A stretch of DNA of 64,000 bases from Ceratotherium simum simum. Taxonomy: Eukaryota; Chordata; Mammalia; Perissodactyla; Rhinocerotidae. The translations under genes were made by a program, and so were the position numbers. This document shows positions 20,378 through 33,501 of the stretch, in pieces. How positions within the stretch are numbered: position 1 is the stretch's first letter; the number at the start of each line of letters is the position of its first letter. Under the pieces are notes generated by a model. The model was not told where the DNA came from, ran no database searches, and worked only from the letters and a program-made list of their open reading frames with translations. Location of the stretch: the NCBI RefSeq assembly GCF_000283155.1, contig NW_004454177.1, forward strand, positions 22,203,704-22,267,703. Reading direction: 5' to 3'.

Positions 20378-23300
20378 GCATATCAGAGCACCTAAATATA
20401 TAAATCAAATATTAATGGATCTGAGGAAAGAAATAGAAAACAATATGATAACACTAGGGGACTTCACTACTCTACATTCAACAATGGATAGATCAGTCAG
20501 ACAGAAAATCAATAAGGAAACATTGGCCTTAACACATTAGACCAAATGGACTTAATGTATACATATAGAACATTCCATCCAAAAGCAACAAAATTCACAT
20601 TCTTCTCAAGTGCACATGGAACATTTTCCAGGATACATCATATTTTAGACCAGAAACAAGTCTTACTAAATTTATGATGATTGAAATCATATCAAGCATC
20701 TTTTCTGACCACAATGGTATGAAACTAGAAATGAATTACAAGATGAAAACTAGAAAATTCACAAATATGTGGAGAATACACAACATGCTCCTGAACAACT
20801 AATGGGTCAAAGAAGAAATCAAAAGAGAAATAAAAAAATATCTTGAGACAAATGAAAATGGAAATACAATATATCAAAACTTAACGGGATGCATTAAAAT
20901 CAATTCTAAAAGGGACGTGCATAGCATAAACACCTACATTAAGAAAAAGGAAAAATCTCAAATAAATAGCATAACTTTACACCTCAAGGAACTATAAAAA
21001 GAAGAATAAACTAAGGCCAAAGTTAGTATAAGGAAGGAAATAATAAAGATCAAAGCAGATTAAATGAAATAGACTAAAAAGACAACAGGAAAGATCAATG
21101 AAATTAAGAGCTAGTTTTCCTAAAAGAATAACAAAATAGAGATACTTTTAGGTAGACTTACCAAGAAAGAAAAGAGAAAGGACTCAAATAAATGAAATTA
21201 GAAATGACAGAGGAGATGTTACAACTGATACCACACAAATATAAAAGATCATAAGAGAATAATATGAACAATCATACTCCAACACATTGGATAATCTAGA
21301 AGAAGTGGATAAATTCTTAGAAACATACAAACTATCAAGACTGAATCATGATAAAATAGGAAATTTGAACAGACTGATTACTAGTACAAAGACTGATCGA
21401 TAATCAAAAATTCCCAACAAACAATAGTCCGGGACCAGATGGTTTCACTGGTAAATTTTACAAAACATTTAAAGAAGAATTAATACTAATCCTTCTCAAA
21501 TTATTCCAAAAAATAGATGAGGAGGGAATATTTCCATACTCATTATACAAGGGCAGCATTACCTGGATCCCAAAGCCAGACAAGGACACTATAAGAAAAG
21601 AAAATTACAGGTCAATATCCCAGATACTGAAAATCCTCAACAAAATATTAACAAACCAAATTCCACAAGACATTAAAAGGATGATACACCATGATCAAGT
21701 GGGATTTATTCCGAGGCTGCAATGATGGTTCAACATCTGCAAATCAGTCAGTCTGATACACCACATTAACAAAATGAAGGATAAAACGATATGATCATTT
21801 CAATAGATAGAGAGGCATTTGACAGATTTTAACATCCTTTCATAACAAAAACTCTCAACAAAGTGGGTATAGAGGGAACACACTGTAACATAATAAAGGC
21901 CACATATGACAACTCACAGCTAACATCAATGATGAAATGCTGAAAGCTTTTCCTCTAAGATCAGGAGCAAAACAAGTGTGCCCACTCTAGTCACTTTTAT
22001 TAAACATAGTACTGGAAGTCCTAGCCAGAGCAATTAGGCACAAAAAAAGGAAACTAAAGGCATGTAAATTGGAAAGAAGAAGTAAAACTGTCACTATTTG
22101 CAAATGACATGATATTATATATAGAAAACCTAAAGACTCCACCAGAAAACTGTTAGAACTAATAAACAAATTCAGTAAAGCTGTACAATACAAAATCAAC
22201 ATACAAAAATCAGTAGCATTTTATACATTAACAACAAAATATCAGAAAGAGAAATTAAAAAAAAAATACCAATTATAATTCCATCAAAAAGAATAAAATA
22301 TCTAGGAATACATTGAACCAAGAAGGTGAAAAATCTCTACACTGAACACTATAAGACATTGATGAAAGAAATTGAAAAAGATACAAATAAATGAAAAGAT
22401 ATTCCATGCTCATGGATTGGAAGAATTAATACTGTTAAAATGTCCCTACTACCCAAAGCAATATACAGCTTCTAGAAGAAAACATAGGTTATTACTCCTT
22501 GATATGGGTCTCGGCAATGATTTTTTTGGATTTGACACCAAAAGCAAAGGTAATAAAAGCAAAAATAAACAAGTGGGACTATATCAAACTATAAACCTTC
22601 TGCACACAAAGAAAACCATCAACAAAATGCAATGGCAGCTTACCAAATGGGAGAAAATATTTTCACATCATATATCTGATAAGGTATTAATATCCAAAAT
22701 ATATAAATATATAACTCATACAATTCAATAGCAAAAAATCAAAACTAAACTAAACAGAAAAAATAATACAATTAAAAAATGGGCAGCGGATCTGAATAAA
22801 CATTTTTCCAAAGAAGATATATAGATGGCCAACAGATACGTGAAAAGGTGCTCAACATCACTAATCATCAGGGAAATGCAAATCAAAACCACAAAGAGAT
22901 ATCACCTCACACCTGTTAGAATAGCTATTATCAAAAAGACAAGAAATAGCAAGTGTTGGCAAGGATGTGGAGAAAGAGGAACGCTTGTGCACTGTTGGTG
23001 GGAATGTAACTGGTACAGCCACTATGGAAGACAGTATGGAGACTTATCGAGAAATTAAAAATAAAACTACCGTATAATCCAGTAATCCTACTTCTAGGCA
23101 TATATCTAAAGGAAATGAAACCATTACCTTGAAGAGATATCTGTACTCCCATGTACACTGAAGCATTATTCACAATAGCCACGATATGGAAACAATCTAA
23201 GTGTCTGCTATCAGATGAATGGATCAAGAATATGAGGTATATATATATACAGCAGAATATTATTCAGCCTTAAATAGGAAGATAATCCTGCCATTTGTGA

Positions 23301-23780
23301 CAACATGAATGAACCTGGAGAGTTAAGTGAAATAAACCAGGCAGAGAAAGACAAATACCAGATGGTTTCACTTATATGTGGAATCTAATCAAATGACAAA
23401 AAAAAGAATCAAACTCATAGAAACAGAGAGTAGAAAAGTAGTTGCTAGTGGCTGGGGTTGAGGGAAATAGGGAGAGGTTGGTAAAAGGATACACATTTTC
23501 AGTTATAAGATAAATTAGGTCTGAGGATCTAATATACAACATTGTGATTATAGTCGCTAACACTATACTGTATAATTGAAATTTGCTAAGACAGTAAAAC
23601 TTAAATATTCTCACCAAAAAAAAAAAAAAAAGATAAATACATGAGCTGATGGATGTGTTAATTCAATGGGTGGAATCCTTTCACAGTGTAAACATAAACC
23701 AAAGCATCATGTTGTACACTTTAAACATTTTATAATTTTGTCAACTATACCTCAATAAAGCTGAAAAAAAAATTACTCAT
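20378..23780 (+). mobile_element. Old, 5'-truncated LINE-1 with ORF2 remnant and 3' UTR
   Basis: About 3.4 kb of continuous LINE-1 in sense orientation. It starts in the C-terminal part of the ORF2 endonuclease region and runs through the reverse-transcriptase domain and C-terminal region (to about 23,375). The 3' UTR ends CTCAATAAAGCTG plus an A run at about 23,765. Its 3' tail type recurs at 13,656-13,779 and 42,990-43,140. It is older than the 1-251/14,787 subfamily, judging from its many stops and frameshifts. No clean TSD was found. Confidence 0.9.
20400..23380 (+). pseudogene. Decayed LINE-1 ORF2 (endonuclease end, reverse transcriptase, C-terminus)
   Basis: ORF2p normally has an N-terminal endonuclease, a central reverse transcriptase and a Cys-rich C-terminus. 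Here the frame is broken repeatedly by stops and indels. Recognisable landmarks are a [11 protein letters not shown] segment near 21,432-21,465 and the catalytic-box neighbourhood near 22,095-22,125, where the usual FADD reads as FAND, so a metal-binding aspartate codon is changed. Later LINE-1 signatures are [17 protein letters not shown] near 22,890-22,945 and an [10 protein letters not shown] segment near 22,985-23,020. The longest surviving frame is 119 codons at 22,372-22,731. It cannot encode an active enzyme. Confidence 0.88.
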
Positions 23781-24512
23781 ACCTCATTAGTGTATAGACA
23801 GATAAAAAAATTCTAAGCTTGATACAATACGGTAGGGATCTGAAATAAGATTATTTTAATCTTGTGAGTCAAAACATAACATTATTTTAACATATTTTAT
23901 GTCTGTCATCAATTCATTATAAGGTAAAAGATATATTTGTTTTCAAATAAATTTCTTTTTTATTATAAATAACAACAATGTCTTTCTTTTGAAAACAAAG
24001 TTTCTACTTCCTTTTTCCATGTTTTGGCAAGGATTTTATTTTAAGTATAAAATCATTCAACAATGTTTATCAGACATTTACTATATGTCAGGCACTGTGT
24101 TATATGTTAGCATTAATGAGATAATTAAGGTATGCTTCAGCATCTGATATTTAGGACTGGACAGTCTAAGATTTAAGAATCATGATAATAACTGGCTTGA
24201 AAATTAAATTTTAACTTAAATCCAAAAGTAATCAAACTTTCAGATTCAATTAAAGAAAGGGCCCATTCTGGTTAATATGATTTTTATTAATTAAGAAATC
24301 ATTAAGGAATAACTAAATGAATCCTGCACCATAACTTTCCAAATTAATTTAAATCTCTAATCATATTCTGTTCCTACTGCTTGGGGCAAATTCCAGGTTC
24401 TGATTCACATCTGCCTGCATTTTGACATTTCATATCCCATTAGTCATTCCACTACTTTCTTTCCAAATGTTATTATGCCTATCTACAATGTATCACAACT
24501 TCATTTGTATGT

Positions 24513-24552
24513 TTGAGTGTGTGAGTGTGTGTGTGTGTGTGTATGTGTGTGA
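24513..24552. repeat. (GT)n microsatellite
   Basis: GAGTGTGTGAGTGTGTGTGT continuing to GTATGTGTGTGATG. A candidate polymorphic marker. Confidence 0.88.
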
Positions 24553-24923
24553 TGCAGAATTACATGAAGGTAATGTCTATACTAGGCTGATTCCAATCTA
24601 TAAAGAAAAAAATATCATCTGTTTGCTTTACTCAATACTGTGTTTTTTCTGCAAGGTTAAAGTTATAGGACTCAATAATCCAGAATGAGCTATGGTTGAA
24701 TCATTAAGTGAACTTCATTATATACAATATAGGTCCAAGTAGGATTTTTCTTGAAGGTCTTTCTACCATCCATTCCATGGAGAAGGGGGTTTAACTTGGG
24801 GTAGAAAATAAGGACTGGCAAAGTAGGTATAAAACTGGCTTAAGGATAAATTTTTCCATGTGAGTCTTAGTGATTTGGTCTGCATTCCACCACAATTCAT
24901 ACCCAGAGCACTCCATTTGGTGG

Positions 24924-24947
24924 TTGTGGTGTGTGTGTGTGCGCGAT
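24924..24947. repeat. Short (GT)n/(GC) tract
   Basis: GGTGTGTGTGTGTGCGCGAT: a short purine-pyrimidine alternating run. Confidence 0.7.
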
Positions 24948-25229
24948 GAAGGTAGGTTGAGAAGTAAACTTGTTCCTGTCATAGAAAGGGGTTGAGAACT
25001 AGGCAAATTTGTGTGTTTACAAGTGATCCTAACTTGAGATTTAGACCTAAAGAACTATGCACAACAAAGCTATATCTCATGGTAACAGTAGTAAAAGTTT
25101 TGTGTTTTTCCTTTCGCTCATTCAGAGCTTTAAGTGCATACTTACAATGTGGCAGTAGTTTCCTGATTGGTCTCATTATGAGCAGCAATCTCATTTCAAC
25201 AGGCTTGTCCTGGTGAGCAGGACAAATCA

Positions 25230-25464
25230 GTTCATATTTATTGTTTGCCTATCATTCTAGGAACTGAAGATACACTTGTGAACAAAATGGACACCGAAAC
25301 TGCTCTCAAGTAGCTTACAAGTGTGCCAAGTGCTGTGAAAGAGAAATATAGGAGCTGTGAAAGCATCTTTCAGGAGACCAAACCTCATCTGAGGAATGAG
25401 GGAAAGTTTCTCTAACGCTATTTAGGCAGAGATGTGAAAGAGAATCAGGAGTTGGAAAGACGGA
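25230..25464 (+). mobile_element. Ancient interspersed repeat, 5' part (family not named)
   Basis: TATTTATTGTTTGCCTATCA, CTAGGAACTGAAGATACACT and GTGAACAAAATGGAC then AGCTTACAAGTGTGCCAAGT follow the order of a common mammalian ancient repeat also present at 37,235, 50,755 and 60,190. It is interrupted by a DNA transposon at 25,465-25,645 and resumes afterwards. I could not name the family with confidence. Confidence 0.6.
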
Positions 25465-25645
25465 GACAAGATTCTCAATCCTAGCTGCATACTGGAATCA
25501 CCTGGGAAATCAAAAAAAAAAAAATACTGATACATGGGACTCCCCTCCAGATACTATTATTTAATGCGTCTTGGGTGCTGCTTGGCTGAGATTTTTTACA
25601 TCTCCCTCATTGATTCCAATGTGTAGCCAAGGTAAAGAACCATAC
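25465..25645 (+). mobile_element. MER5-like hAT DNA transposon (non-autonomous)
   Basis: GATTCTCAATCCTAGCTGCA, TACTGGAATCACCTGGGAA, then a run of A, GACTCCCCTCCAGATACTAT and a closing AAGGTAAAGAACC match the MER5A/B layout of imperfect terminal inverted repeats and internal CACCTGG. It is about 180 bp long, in the range of MER5 elements, and lies inside an older repeat. Confidence 0.75.
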
Positions 25646-25880
25646 TTTGTTCCAGGCAGTGGCAATAGCATGCGAAAGGCCAAGGACTGAAGAGAGCTGA
25701 TGTGCTGAAGTACCTAAAAATAATTCAGCTTGGGGCCAAGGAGAAGAGAGGGGAAGCACGGAAGATGGAGCCAGAGGATCCTTGGCAGTGGGGGCAGCTA
25801 TGCAGCTGGGTAGTATGAGGCCCAGAAAAAAGATGCAGAACCTTCAGTTGGGTGGAGAAGGGGCATTTCTGCTGATGGGA
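25646..25880 (+). mobile_element. Ancient interspersed repeat, continuation
   Basis: TTCCAGGCAGTGGCAATAGC, ATGCGAAAGGCCAAGGACTG and GAAGCACGGAAGATGGAGCC continue the repeat begun at 25,230. In the family the phrase 'GCAAAGGCCCTGAGG' follows the part preserved before the MER5-like insertion. Confidence 0.55.
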
Positions 25881-26665
25881 TGGACAGTTTGTGATTACCA
25901 GGTGTCAGGTTAATAGCTGAACTAATTCTAGCCAGTTAGTACTAACTTTCTGTAGGTGATTATATGCTGTTACTCATAATAAGTGGTTTGAAATCCATTT
26001 AAAAGTTAAAGTATAGTTAATGGAAATGGTTTCTAATAATGAAATGAGATTTATGAAATTTTCATCTATTTAACCCTAGGTGATTTGAAACTAAATTTCT
26101 TCTCATTCCAGTATGGTAACAAAGTATTTCTTGCGAAAATAAAATAATGTAGCCTTGGGTACGCAATGACACATGTACTGATAACAGAAAATGCAGTAAA
26201 ACATAGGTCTTAACTGGAGAATAATGAAAATCTGGGAGAATTCTTAAGGGACAGTCACAATGTTGATTAGTTGTGACATTTTCTTATGATTTATGTTTTT
26301 CACAAGATAAACAAATCTGTAAAAAATAAGTTTATATTATTTATTCTCCCTGCTATTCACAGCTTAGATGAGGAGAGACTTTGTGGCTAAGAAGAAAAGA
26401 TACAGACTGAAGGAGCATATACGGCTAGCTGGACAAAAGATTTATAGATGATTAAAGTTTCAATGAAATGAACAGCAAAAGTTAAATAAATGGAATCTTC
26501 CCAAGAAATAGCACCAGAAATCTGGGGGAAAAAAACAAACAAACCATGAATATGGAGAAATAAATGGCCAAATCAGGTGATTGTGAATAAATGTTATTGT
26601 TTAAGTGGCAATAAGAAGATATTTAAACTTGGGGAGAGATGCCTTACAATAGCGGACATTTGTTG
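25881..26665. other. Unassigned intergenic DNA
   Basis: No gene or repeat recognised before the provirus. Confidence 0.4.
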
Positions 26666-26669
26666 GTTG

Positions 26670-27155
26670 TGAAGGGGTACAGAATGGTCCTCCCCAAGAT
26701 GTGCCAGTTTGGAATCTGGAATATTTTGAGCTAAAGGCAATTGACACCCTGCAGGCTCAAGAGAAACTTTACTTCTCCCTTAAAGAATTTAAATTGAGGG
26801 CCTTGCCCATAATTATGACTAGAAATAACTTTTTATGACCTATCTGTATGGCAGGGCCAACCTCTAATACTGAATATCTGCTCTAATTAGTGTCCTGTGA
26901 ATTATCCTCCTCCTCTCTGAAGCCTCAAGCCCCTATTCCTTTCCTTAGCTCAAGATGGCATGAAAACCTCATTTTACCTTTCTGTCTCTGAACCACCCAT
27001 GTATGTGAAAGCTTTGACCCTCTCATGTATGTCGGGTTCCTGTACATACAAAATTAAATTTGATTTTCTCCTGTTAATCTGTCTCATGTCAATTTAATTC
27101 TTAGACCAGCCAGAAGAACCTAGAAAGGTAGAGGAAAATTTCTTCCTTCCCCACA
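26670..27155 (+). repeat. 5' LTR of the provirus
   Basis: 486 bp from TG to CA. Landmarks shared with the 3' LTR are GGAATATTTTGAGCTAAAGG near the start, CTTTTTATGAC in the middle, TTAGCTCAAGAT, and a 3' block CTGTTAATCTGTCTCATG with TAGAGGAAAATTTCTTCC. No canonical AATAAA is seen; AAAATTAAATTTG is the nearest equivalent. Confidence 0.87.
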
Positions 27156-30100
27156 GTTGGTATAACTGGCAAGATAAATTTCCTGGGCTGGACCCTGCTC
27201 CCTCTGAGGCTGCTGCAGCTGAAAGATCCTGGGAAATCTGACAAGTGCCGGCAGAAGGTAAGAGTTCTTGCCTTGTCAGTCTCCTGGATCTCTGCCTGCT
27301 GCAGGGTCTATTGGAAGTGAGAGTGGTAAGAGTCTTTTAAAATCTTTCCTAAATTGAAATTAGCAGGAGGAAAACATTTGTGAAATTAGTTTCTTGGGCA
27401 AAAGTGACTCTCGTAAAGATTTGGGATGAGTACTCTTGTTTTCTGTTGATCCTGTTCCTCCCAGAGATGGTCAGTGATTTCTTTTGTCTCTGCCAGTTGA
27501 AGGATGCATATGCATCCAGCAGGCAGCCAAGTAGGCTGTGGATCCGAGCTTAGGGAATCTAAACACTCTGTTTTGCTCAAAAGGGGGGAAAACACGTGAT
27601 TCCCTGTGTTCTGGAACTGCTGTTCAAAAACAGGGCCCCTCATAGTTATTGTCTGTACTTCTTTAGGCTAACTCTGGGAGTGAACTTTTTGGATTTTGGG
27701 AGGGCAGCATCCTTTGCACTCTTTTTGGGAGATGCCTCTGTGTCTATGGTTAAACCATAAAAAGGCTTATTGGTTTGAGTCACTATTAAGATCCTGCTCA
27801 CCAATGGCCAGAAAATGGGTCCTTTGAATTGAAAAAAATTCTAAATTAGAAAAAAATTTTAGAGAGCTCTCATATTGGTATAATGGCTGGCTATTGAGGC
27901 TCACTTAATAAGACGGAAGGACAGAAATTAGGACAAAAATCAAAGTCCACTCAGACACCTTTCTATTTGCCTTCAAACATTTGGAGATATTGTACAGAAA
28001 AAAAAAAAAAAAGAAAAGAAAAGAAAAAAAATCAGGACATTGGAATTACAATTGTCCAGCACTTAAGAAGAAAAAGAAAAAAAAGAAATCACAGCTAGAC
28101 TTAGAGGCTCCCTAACAAGATAAAAGAACAAAAATTTAGACTTAAAAAACCAATGTAAAACCCCTTTCTGAAAAGCCAGGCCCATCTGCCTGCTTTAGCT
28201 TCCCCTTTCCTGCAAGATTTACAGAGAGAACTCCAGCCTAATCTCTAAGACTATACAGATTTCTCATGTAAATGATGAAGGCCAGAAAATGAATTTTGCA
28301 GAAACACCTGGGACATGTAGTAGGGTTAGCTTTGCTGGACTCTGTAATCAGACTCTGCCAGCTTCAGGCCTTCCTATACATTGTCTTTTGCTGATATATC
28401 CTAGATGCTCACCCAGGGAATTCATGTCCCTGGGACAACAGCAGATCTTTTGAATTATAAAGCCTTTTTACCTTTACTTCCAGAAGATCCTACCAAAGGT
28501 AGAAAAGACTTAGTAAAATCAATGGCCATTCTGTAGTGCCCAGTCAAGAAAGGAAAATAAAATTTCACATCATCCCTTCCTTTCCAGATCCAGGACCCTC
28601 TCTCTCCCAGGGATAGCTGGTCCCTTCTTGCTTGTCTCATTTTGTGTCTTAAGGGCTTGACTTAGCTTTCTGCTGCCTGGGACATACAGGCTATTGGTTC
28701 TTTTCTTTGGCTATCTTTGGGGGTGAATCTAGATCTTGGGAAGGTAGTAACCTTTAAGGATACCTCTTGAATCTATGGAGTTGTTTAATACTTCCAGAAA
28801 TATTTACCGTTTGTCCTGGCTGAAAAGCGTTAAGATACTTAGAAGGATTTTTTTAGTAGTTCTATGGTCAAAAATTGGCCAAACTGGAAGCTGATACTCA
28901 GAGCCTGGTATGAATTTTTTATAGGCCTTCTTTAAGTTAAAATAAAACTATCTGCCTAGAGGGAAAGAAGAAAGTTAGGGATAATATAATTGGACAGGTA
29001 GATCAACCTATGATGTTATTTAAGTTCAACCCACTTTCTGAGGAATTGCCAGCAAGTGTCCTTATCTTACAAATCTTTACAAAACTGCAAACGCAGTTCT
29101 AGAGGCAATTCAGATTCCACCCATTTCCTTTCACCAATCCCCCAAACCTCCCCTATTTGTCTCAAAAGGCTTGTAATCTCTCTGGGAACTCTCATCTAGA
29201 CCATCCCTAATTCCTAAGATTGAAGGGAAGAAGAGGCAAATGTCTATAGAAGCACTGTTGCCCACAATCTAGCTTCTTAAGTATCTTCTCCACAAATAGT
29301 AGTAGAAAAAAGCTTTAGCCATCTAAGCAAGTATCCTTAAGTTTTTCCATGTGTGAGAAACACAGTTTGGATCCAACTGTTTTTTTTTTTTTTTTAATAA
29401 ACCAGTGACTTTTGCATTATCATGCCTGTCTCATGGTTAAAATCTTAAAATGAAACTATTTAAGGTCTCTGCTTGCATCCCTCTGTGTATCTATGTATGC
29501 CTGTGGATGGACATTATGCATGCATGATATTTTTCTACCTCCGTATGGTAAAATTTCTCGAAGAGCTCTACCTAATTGGCTTAAAGTGCTTATATAAATT
29601 ATTTCTAAATGTAGTAGACACTACTCAAATATTTTTCAAGTTAACATGATATAAAATAATCTTTGGTAAATAAAATCTTGTTTAAATTTGTTGCCTTAAA
29701 AAAAGCATGTCTTCAGAGTTATCAGCATTGAACATAATGCAAATATGCAAATTTTATCCTACCTGGGTCATAGTCAAATAAGATCATGTTATCTCTGTTA
29801 TAAAATTTAACAGCAAAAAAAATAACAAGATGATAGGTAACAGCTTTAATGCTTCATGAAATTTTCATGAATAATCTAAATATGATTGTTAAGAACAAAT
29901 GTTCTTATTATATAAAATACATAAATGTTAAGGAAATAAGAAATTTTAGGTGAAATAATTACATTTTATAGTATGTGTACTTAAAAATAACTTCCAAAAT
30001 CTTTTTGGGAACTTGAAATCTTAGAGTTTTGCTAAGTTAAATGATGGAAACTCATTGAATGTTTAGATCATTTCCAAATAAGATAAAAATGCTAACACAT

Positions 30101-33036
30101 TAATTGCTAAAAAAGTCTAAATTTACCTACTTTTGAATTCTTATTACAGAGAAACTGAAAGATAAATTTGAGTCTGTTAGTAAACATCTTGGACTTTATT
30201 GAAAGATTGTACTAAAAAGAAACAAATTTTTCTACAAATTATGAAATGAATTCATAAATTTGATGATCTAAAGAATGCTGGTATGGCATACAGTTCACAG
30301 TTGCATACTTCTTACTTTTTACTGGAAATTAAAGTTTCTGAGGATTAAAAATTCTAGTTAATATGTACAATTAAAACTACTAAAATAATAAGGGAAACAT
30401 CTTAGTATAAAATGTGCTTTCAGTAAAAAATAAGGGGGGAGCATAGGACAAAATCTGAATGTAAAAAATTAAGATATAGAAGGTTTATGGAAAAGGAACC
30501 CTGAGAAAAGAGTTTTATGCATAGGCAAGCTGGCTAAGATTAAAATGAACTTAATTAACTGAGTTTTAATATCAAAAGTAAGCTGGTGCAAAATTAGAAT
30601 TTGGCTCTCGCTGTTAAAAGGACAGGGTTTTCTTGAGCTGTTAGTCTGTTCTTGATAAGGAGATTATGAAAAGTTTTTATTTACCTTTGAGTAGTCTGCC
30701 TAAAATGAAGGGCTTTTATGTTTTAGCAAAATAATTTCCTGTGTTGTTTTTATCAGGTCTTTAATTACAAGAGCTAAGATTTTTCTTACAACCATTTAAA
30801 TTTGTGTCTTTGCCTGAAAGTCTTTAATTGTCACCATGGTTAAATGGACAACTAAGTATTATTTCAAAGTGACCTATAATCCTATTTGACCAAGTATTTT
30901 AAAACATTTTGATATTTTTGACAAATTTCCCACTATTCAATTTGAAATGAAGTCTTTTTGACCTGGAACTAACTTTGAGGTTTTCCAGAGAGCCCCTGGA
31001 ATGCCTCAAAAGATTTATTTTGTCTTCTCACAAAAAGAGAGGTGTTAAACTAATTAGGTTAATTTTGTATGTTAAATTACATGGGAAATGTCAAATAAAT
31101 GATGATAAATCTTCTTTGGTTATATTGTATGGGTGAATATTATTAATATAAATGTTCTAGAAATTATATGAAAATCCTAAAAATTTGATATTTCCTGGTA
31201 TAACATTATCAATCATAATTCTAGTTATCTTAAGATGTTGTATGTCATAGAAATAACTAAATTTCTTTGTCAATTGCATTAAAATGTTAATTTTCTTGTT
31301 ATTTATAGACAATTATTGTTTTACTCTGATGCTTTCACAAAATTCTTCATCTTCAAAAAGATTCACCGAAAGGACTTTTTGACAAGTATAGGTTTCTGAT
31401 AAACTTTCAGATTACACCATTGAACTGGTTAAGAAATTATAGGAGTCATAGAAAAACTGATGGCTTCGTAATACTGCTAACAAAAGATCAAGATCAACAA
31501 AAAATTAATTACATAGGACTGAATAAACTTATAAATATGATTATAATTTTTATGACTTTTGTTTGAGACACTAGATTTTTTTAATTCTTCATTTTCCAAA
31601 TATAAAGAAATTTTTTTTATCCTAAACTAACTATGACTACAGAAATTGGTAAATTATACCTTTGGAAGCAGAATTGAAATATTTTTCTTTTTCTCCTTAC
31701 CTGATCCCTCCAGAATTCAGAAATTTAGTGCGTATTCTTATTTTCATGGCAACACAGTTATTTGCATAAGTCCAATAAGAATCTGTTCTCCCTGTAGCAG
31801 GATACAATTAGAAACTGGTTATAATAACTTACAAAGGCTTTGATTAGAATGTCCTATTTGAGAGAGAATGTGCCTACACTCAGATATGACCAGACGGCTC
31901 TAAGGAACCAAGATTGATTTTATGGAGCCAATAAAGCCCCTAGGATATATCAGCCTAGTACTTTGCTTATAGGGTTCCCAGCAGCCTTACTAGGTGAGTA
32001 AGGAAGATCACTTCCTGACAGGTACAGGAATCTCACATTATTTTGGGAACCTCAAGAAGAGAGAAATTCACCCAAATCCTTAGGTATTGCTGGTGTGTCT
32101 GATGGCAAGTCCTTGGCTTGGTTTTCCAGCCTCAACAGGCCTTTAACAGTTCAATCTGGAAATTCCTTAGGAAAAGTTGCAGCAAAGCTGATTGAAAAGA
32201 ACCTATATGATAGTCACTATTCTTGCTGCACTTGTGAAAATAACAGGCCAAATTTCTTAAAACTAGCCTTATTTTACAAACAAATTAGTTTTACTTTGAT
32301 TATCTTTGATAGAAATGGGGGTTATTTTAGACAGAAAAATTATGTTTCCATAGAAACTATAATAAACCTTTGTGGATATTAGATTCTTGTGCTGTTCATT
32401 GTTTTTTACCATTTTCTTTACTATCTGTAAACTGAATTGGATCCTGAATTCTTCTGGCATCCTCCAATGCCTGGATACAACCCTCTAAACTAATGTATCC
32501 AATTTTCCCCCACCTTTTGACTTGGAATCATTAAGAACTAAAACTGCCCCTTTTCCTAAAGCCCTGAAAACTGAAGCTGAACAATTTGATATAAATTTCA
32601 GAGAAATCACCACAGCGGGTTATGTATGGACAATCTTTGTATTTGTTGGTGTATGGGCCACTCAGAAATATTCAGAGACATTCAGACTACAAACTAGGAA
32701 AATCTGCCAGACTGCCACTGCCTGCCCTCACTCTATCCGAAAATGCTTTGAGCTGGATATCTAGAAATTTCCTCCGTTGGCTGCCTTCAGAACTCAGAAA
32801 CTGGGATGATAATCTCTTCCAATCACTAACAATTGTTTTTCTTTTGTTTCTATAGAAATGCCTCTTACAGTCTAGCTTTGGGAGCCACCATACATCATCA
32901 CCTCCTAAAATTGGACATAACCATTTAATTGGACTGATCTATTCTCTCAACTGAGAGACTGGTTCAATGAGATGGGACAATCTACCAACCCAATCTCTGG
33001 AATGTAAAACATATCATAAAGTTTCAAAGATGGGAC
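27156..33036 (+). pseudogene. Decayed proviral interior
   Basis: About 5.9 kb with no frame longer than about 95 codons in either direction. The segment just after the 5' LTR should contain the tRNA primer-binding site. TGGTATAACTGGCAAGAT (27,158-27,175) is in the right position but I cannot assign it to a tRNA. AT-rich DNA from 29,400 to 31,800 has no recognisable retroviral domain and may be saturated with mutations or contain foreign sequence. Frames at 32,095-32,382, 32,522-32,764 and 32,622-32,855 sit where an envelope gene would be, but I cannot show similarity. A short purine-rich stretch precedes the 3' LTR. Confidence 0.6.
28000..28090. repeat. A-rich purine tracts
   Basis: Two runs: A(16)GAAAAGAAAAG... 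at about 28,000-28,031 and GAAGAAAAAGAAAAAAAAGA at about 28,067-28,086. Simple sequence inside the provirus. Confidence 0.8.
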
Positions 33037-33501
33037 TGAAGGGGTTCAGAACAGGCTGCCCCAAGATAGGCCACTTTGGCATGTGGAATATTTTGAGCTA
33101 AAGGTAATCAACACCCTGTGGGCTCAAGAGAAACTTTTACTTCTCTCTTTAAGAATTTAAATTGGGGGCCTTGTCCATATAAGAGTTATAACCAGAAACA
33201 GCTTTTTATGACTTATTTGTACAGCAGAGCAAACCTCTAATTACTGAACATCTGCTCTTCTTATCATCTTGTGAATTATCTTCCTCCCCTCTGAAGTCTC
33301 AGGACTCTATTCCATTCCTTAGCTCAAGATAGCATATATACTTCATTTTACCTTTTTGTCTATGAACTTCTCATGTATGTGGGGTTCCCATTTGTACAAA
33401 TTTAAATTTGATTTTCTACTGTTAATCTGTCTCATGACAATGTAATACTTAGACGAGCCTAGAGCCTAGAAGGGTAGAGGAAAATTTCTTCCTCCCCACC
33501 A
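33037..33501 (+). repeat. 3' LTR of the provirus
   Basis: 465 bp. Relative to the 5' LTR it lacks a segment of about 28 bases around 33,367, between TATGAACTT and CTCATGTATGTG, and has many substitutions. It ends TCCTCCCCACCA, directly followed by GTTG. Confidence 0.87.

Larger units (their letters stand above)
23781..25229. other. Unassigned AT-rich DNA with two GT microsatellites
   Basis: No gene recognised. The segment 24,060-24,190 starts like the ancient repeat seen at 60,190 (TTTATCAGACATTTACTATA, TGTCAGGCACTGTGTTATAT) and may be a decayed copy. Overlapping open frames of 71-88 codons on both strands near 24,422-25,216 look like chance. Confidence 0.45.

Noticed and set aside
27158..27175. 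Retroviral primer-binding site just after the 5' LTR
   Set aside because: The position is right and it starts TGG, but I could not match it to any tRNA 3' end, so it is not listed as a site.
32095..32855. Surviving envelope gene in the provirus
   Set aside because: There are only short frames in the expected position. No envelope landmark could be identified and no similarity demonstrated.
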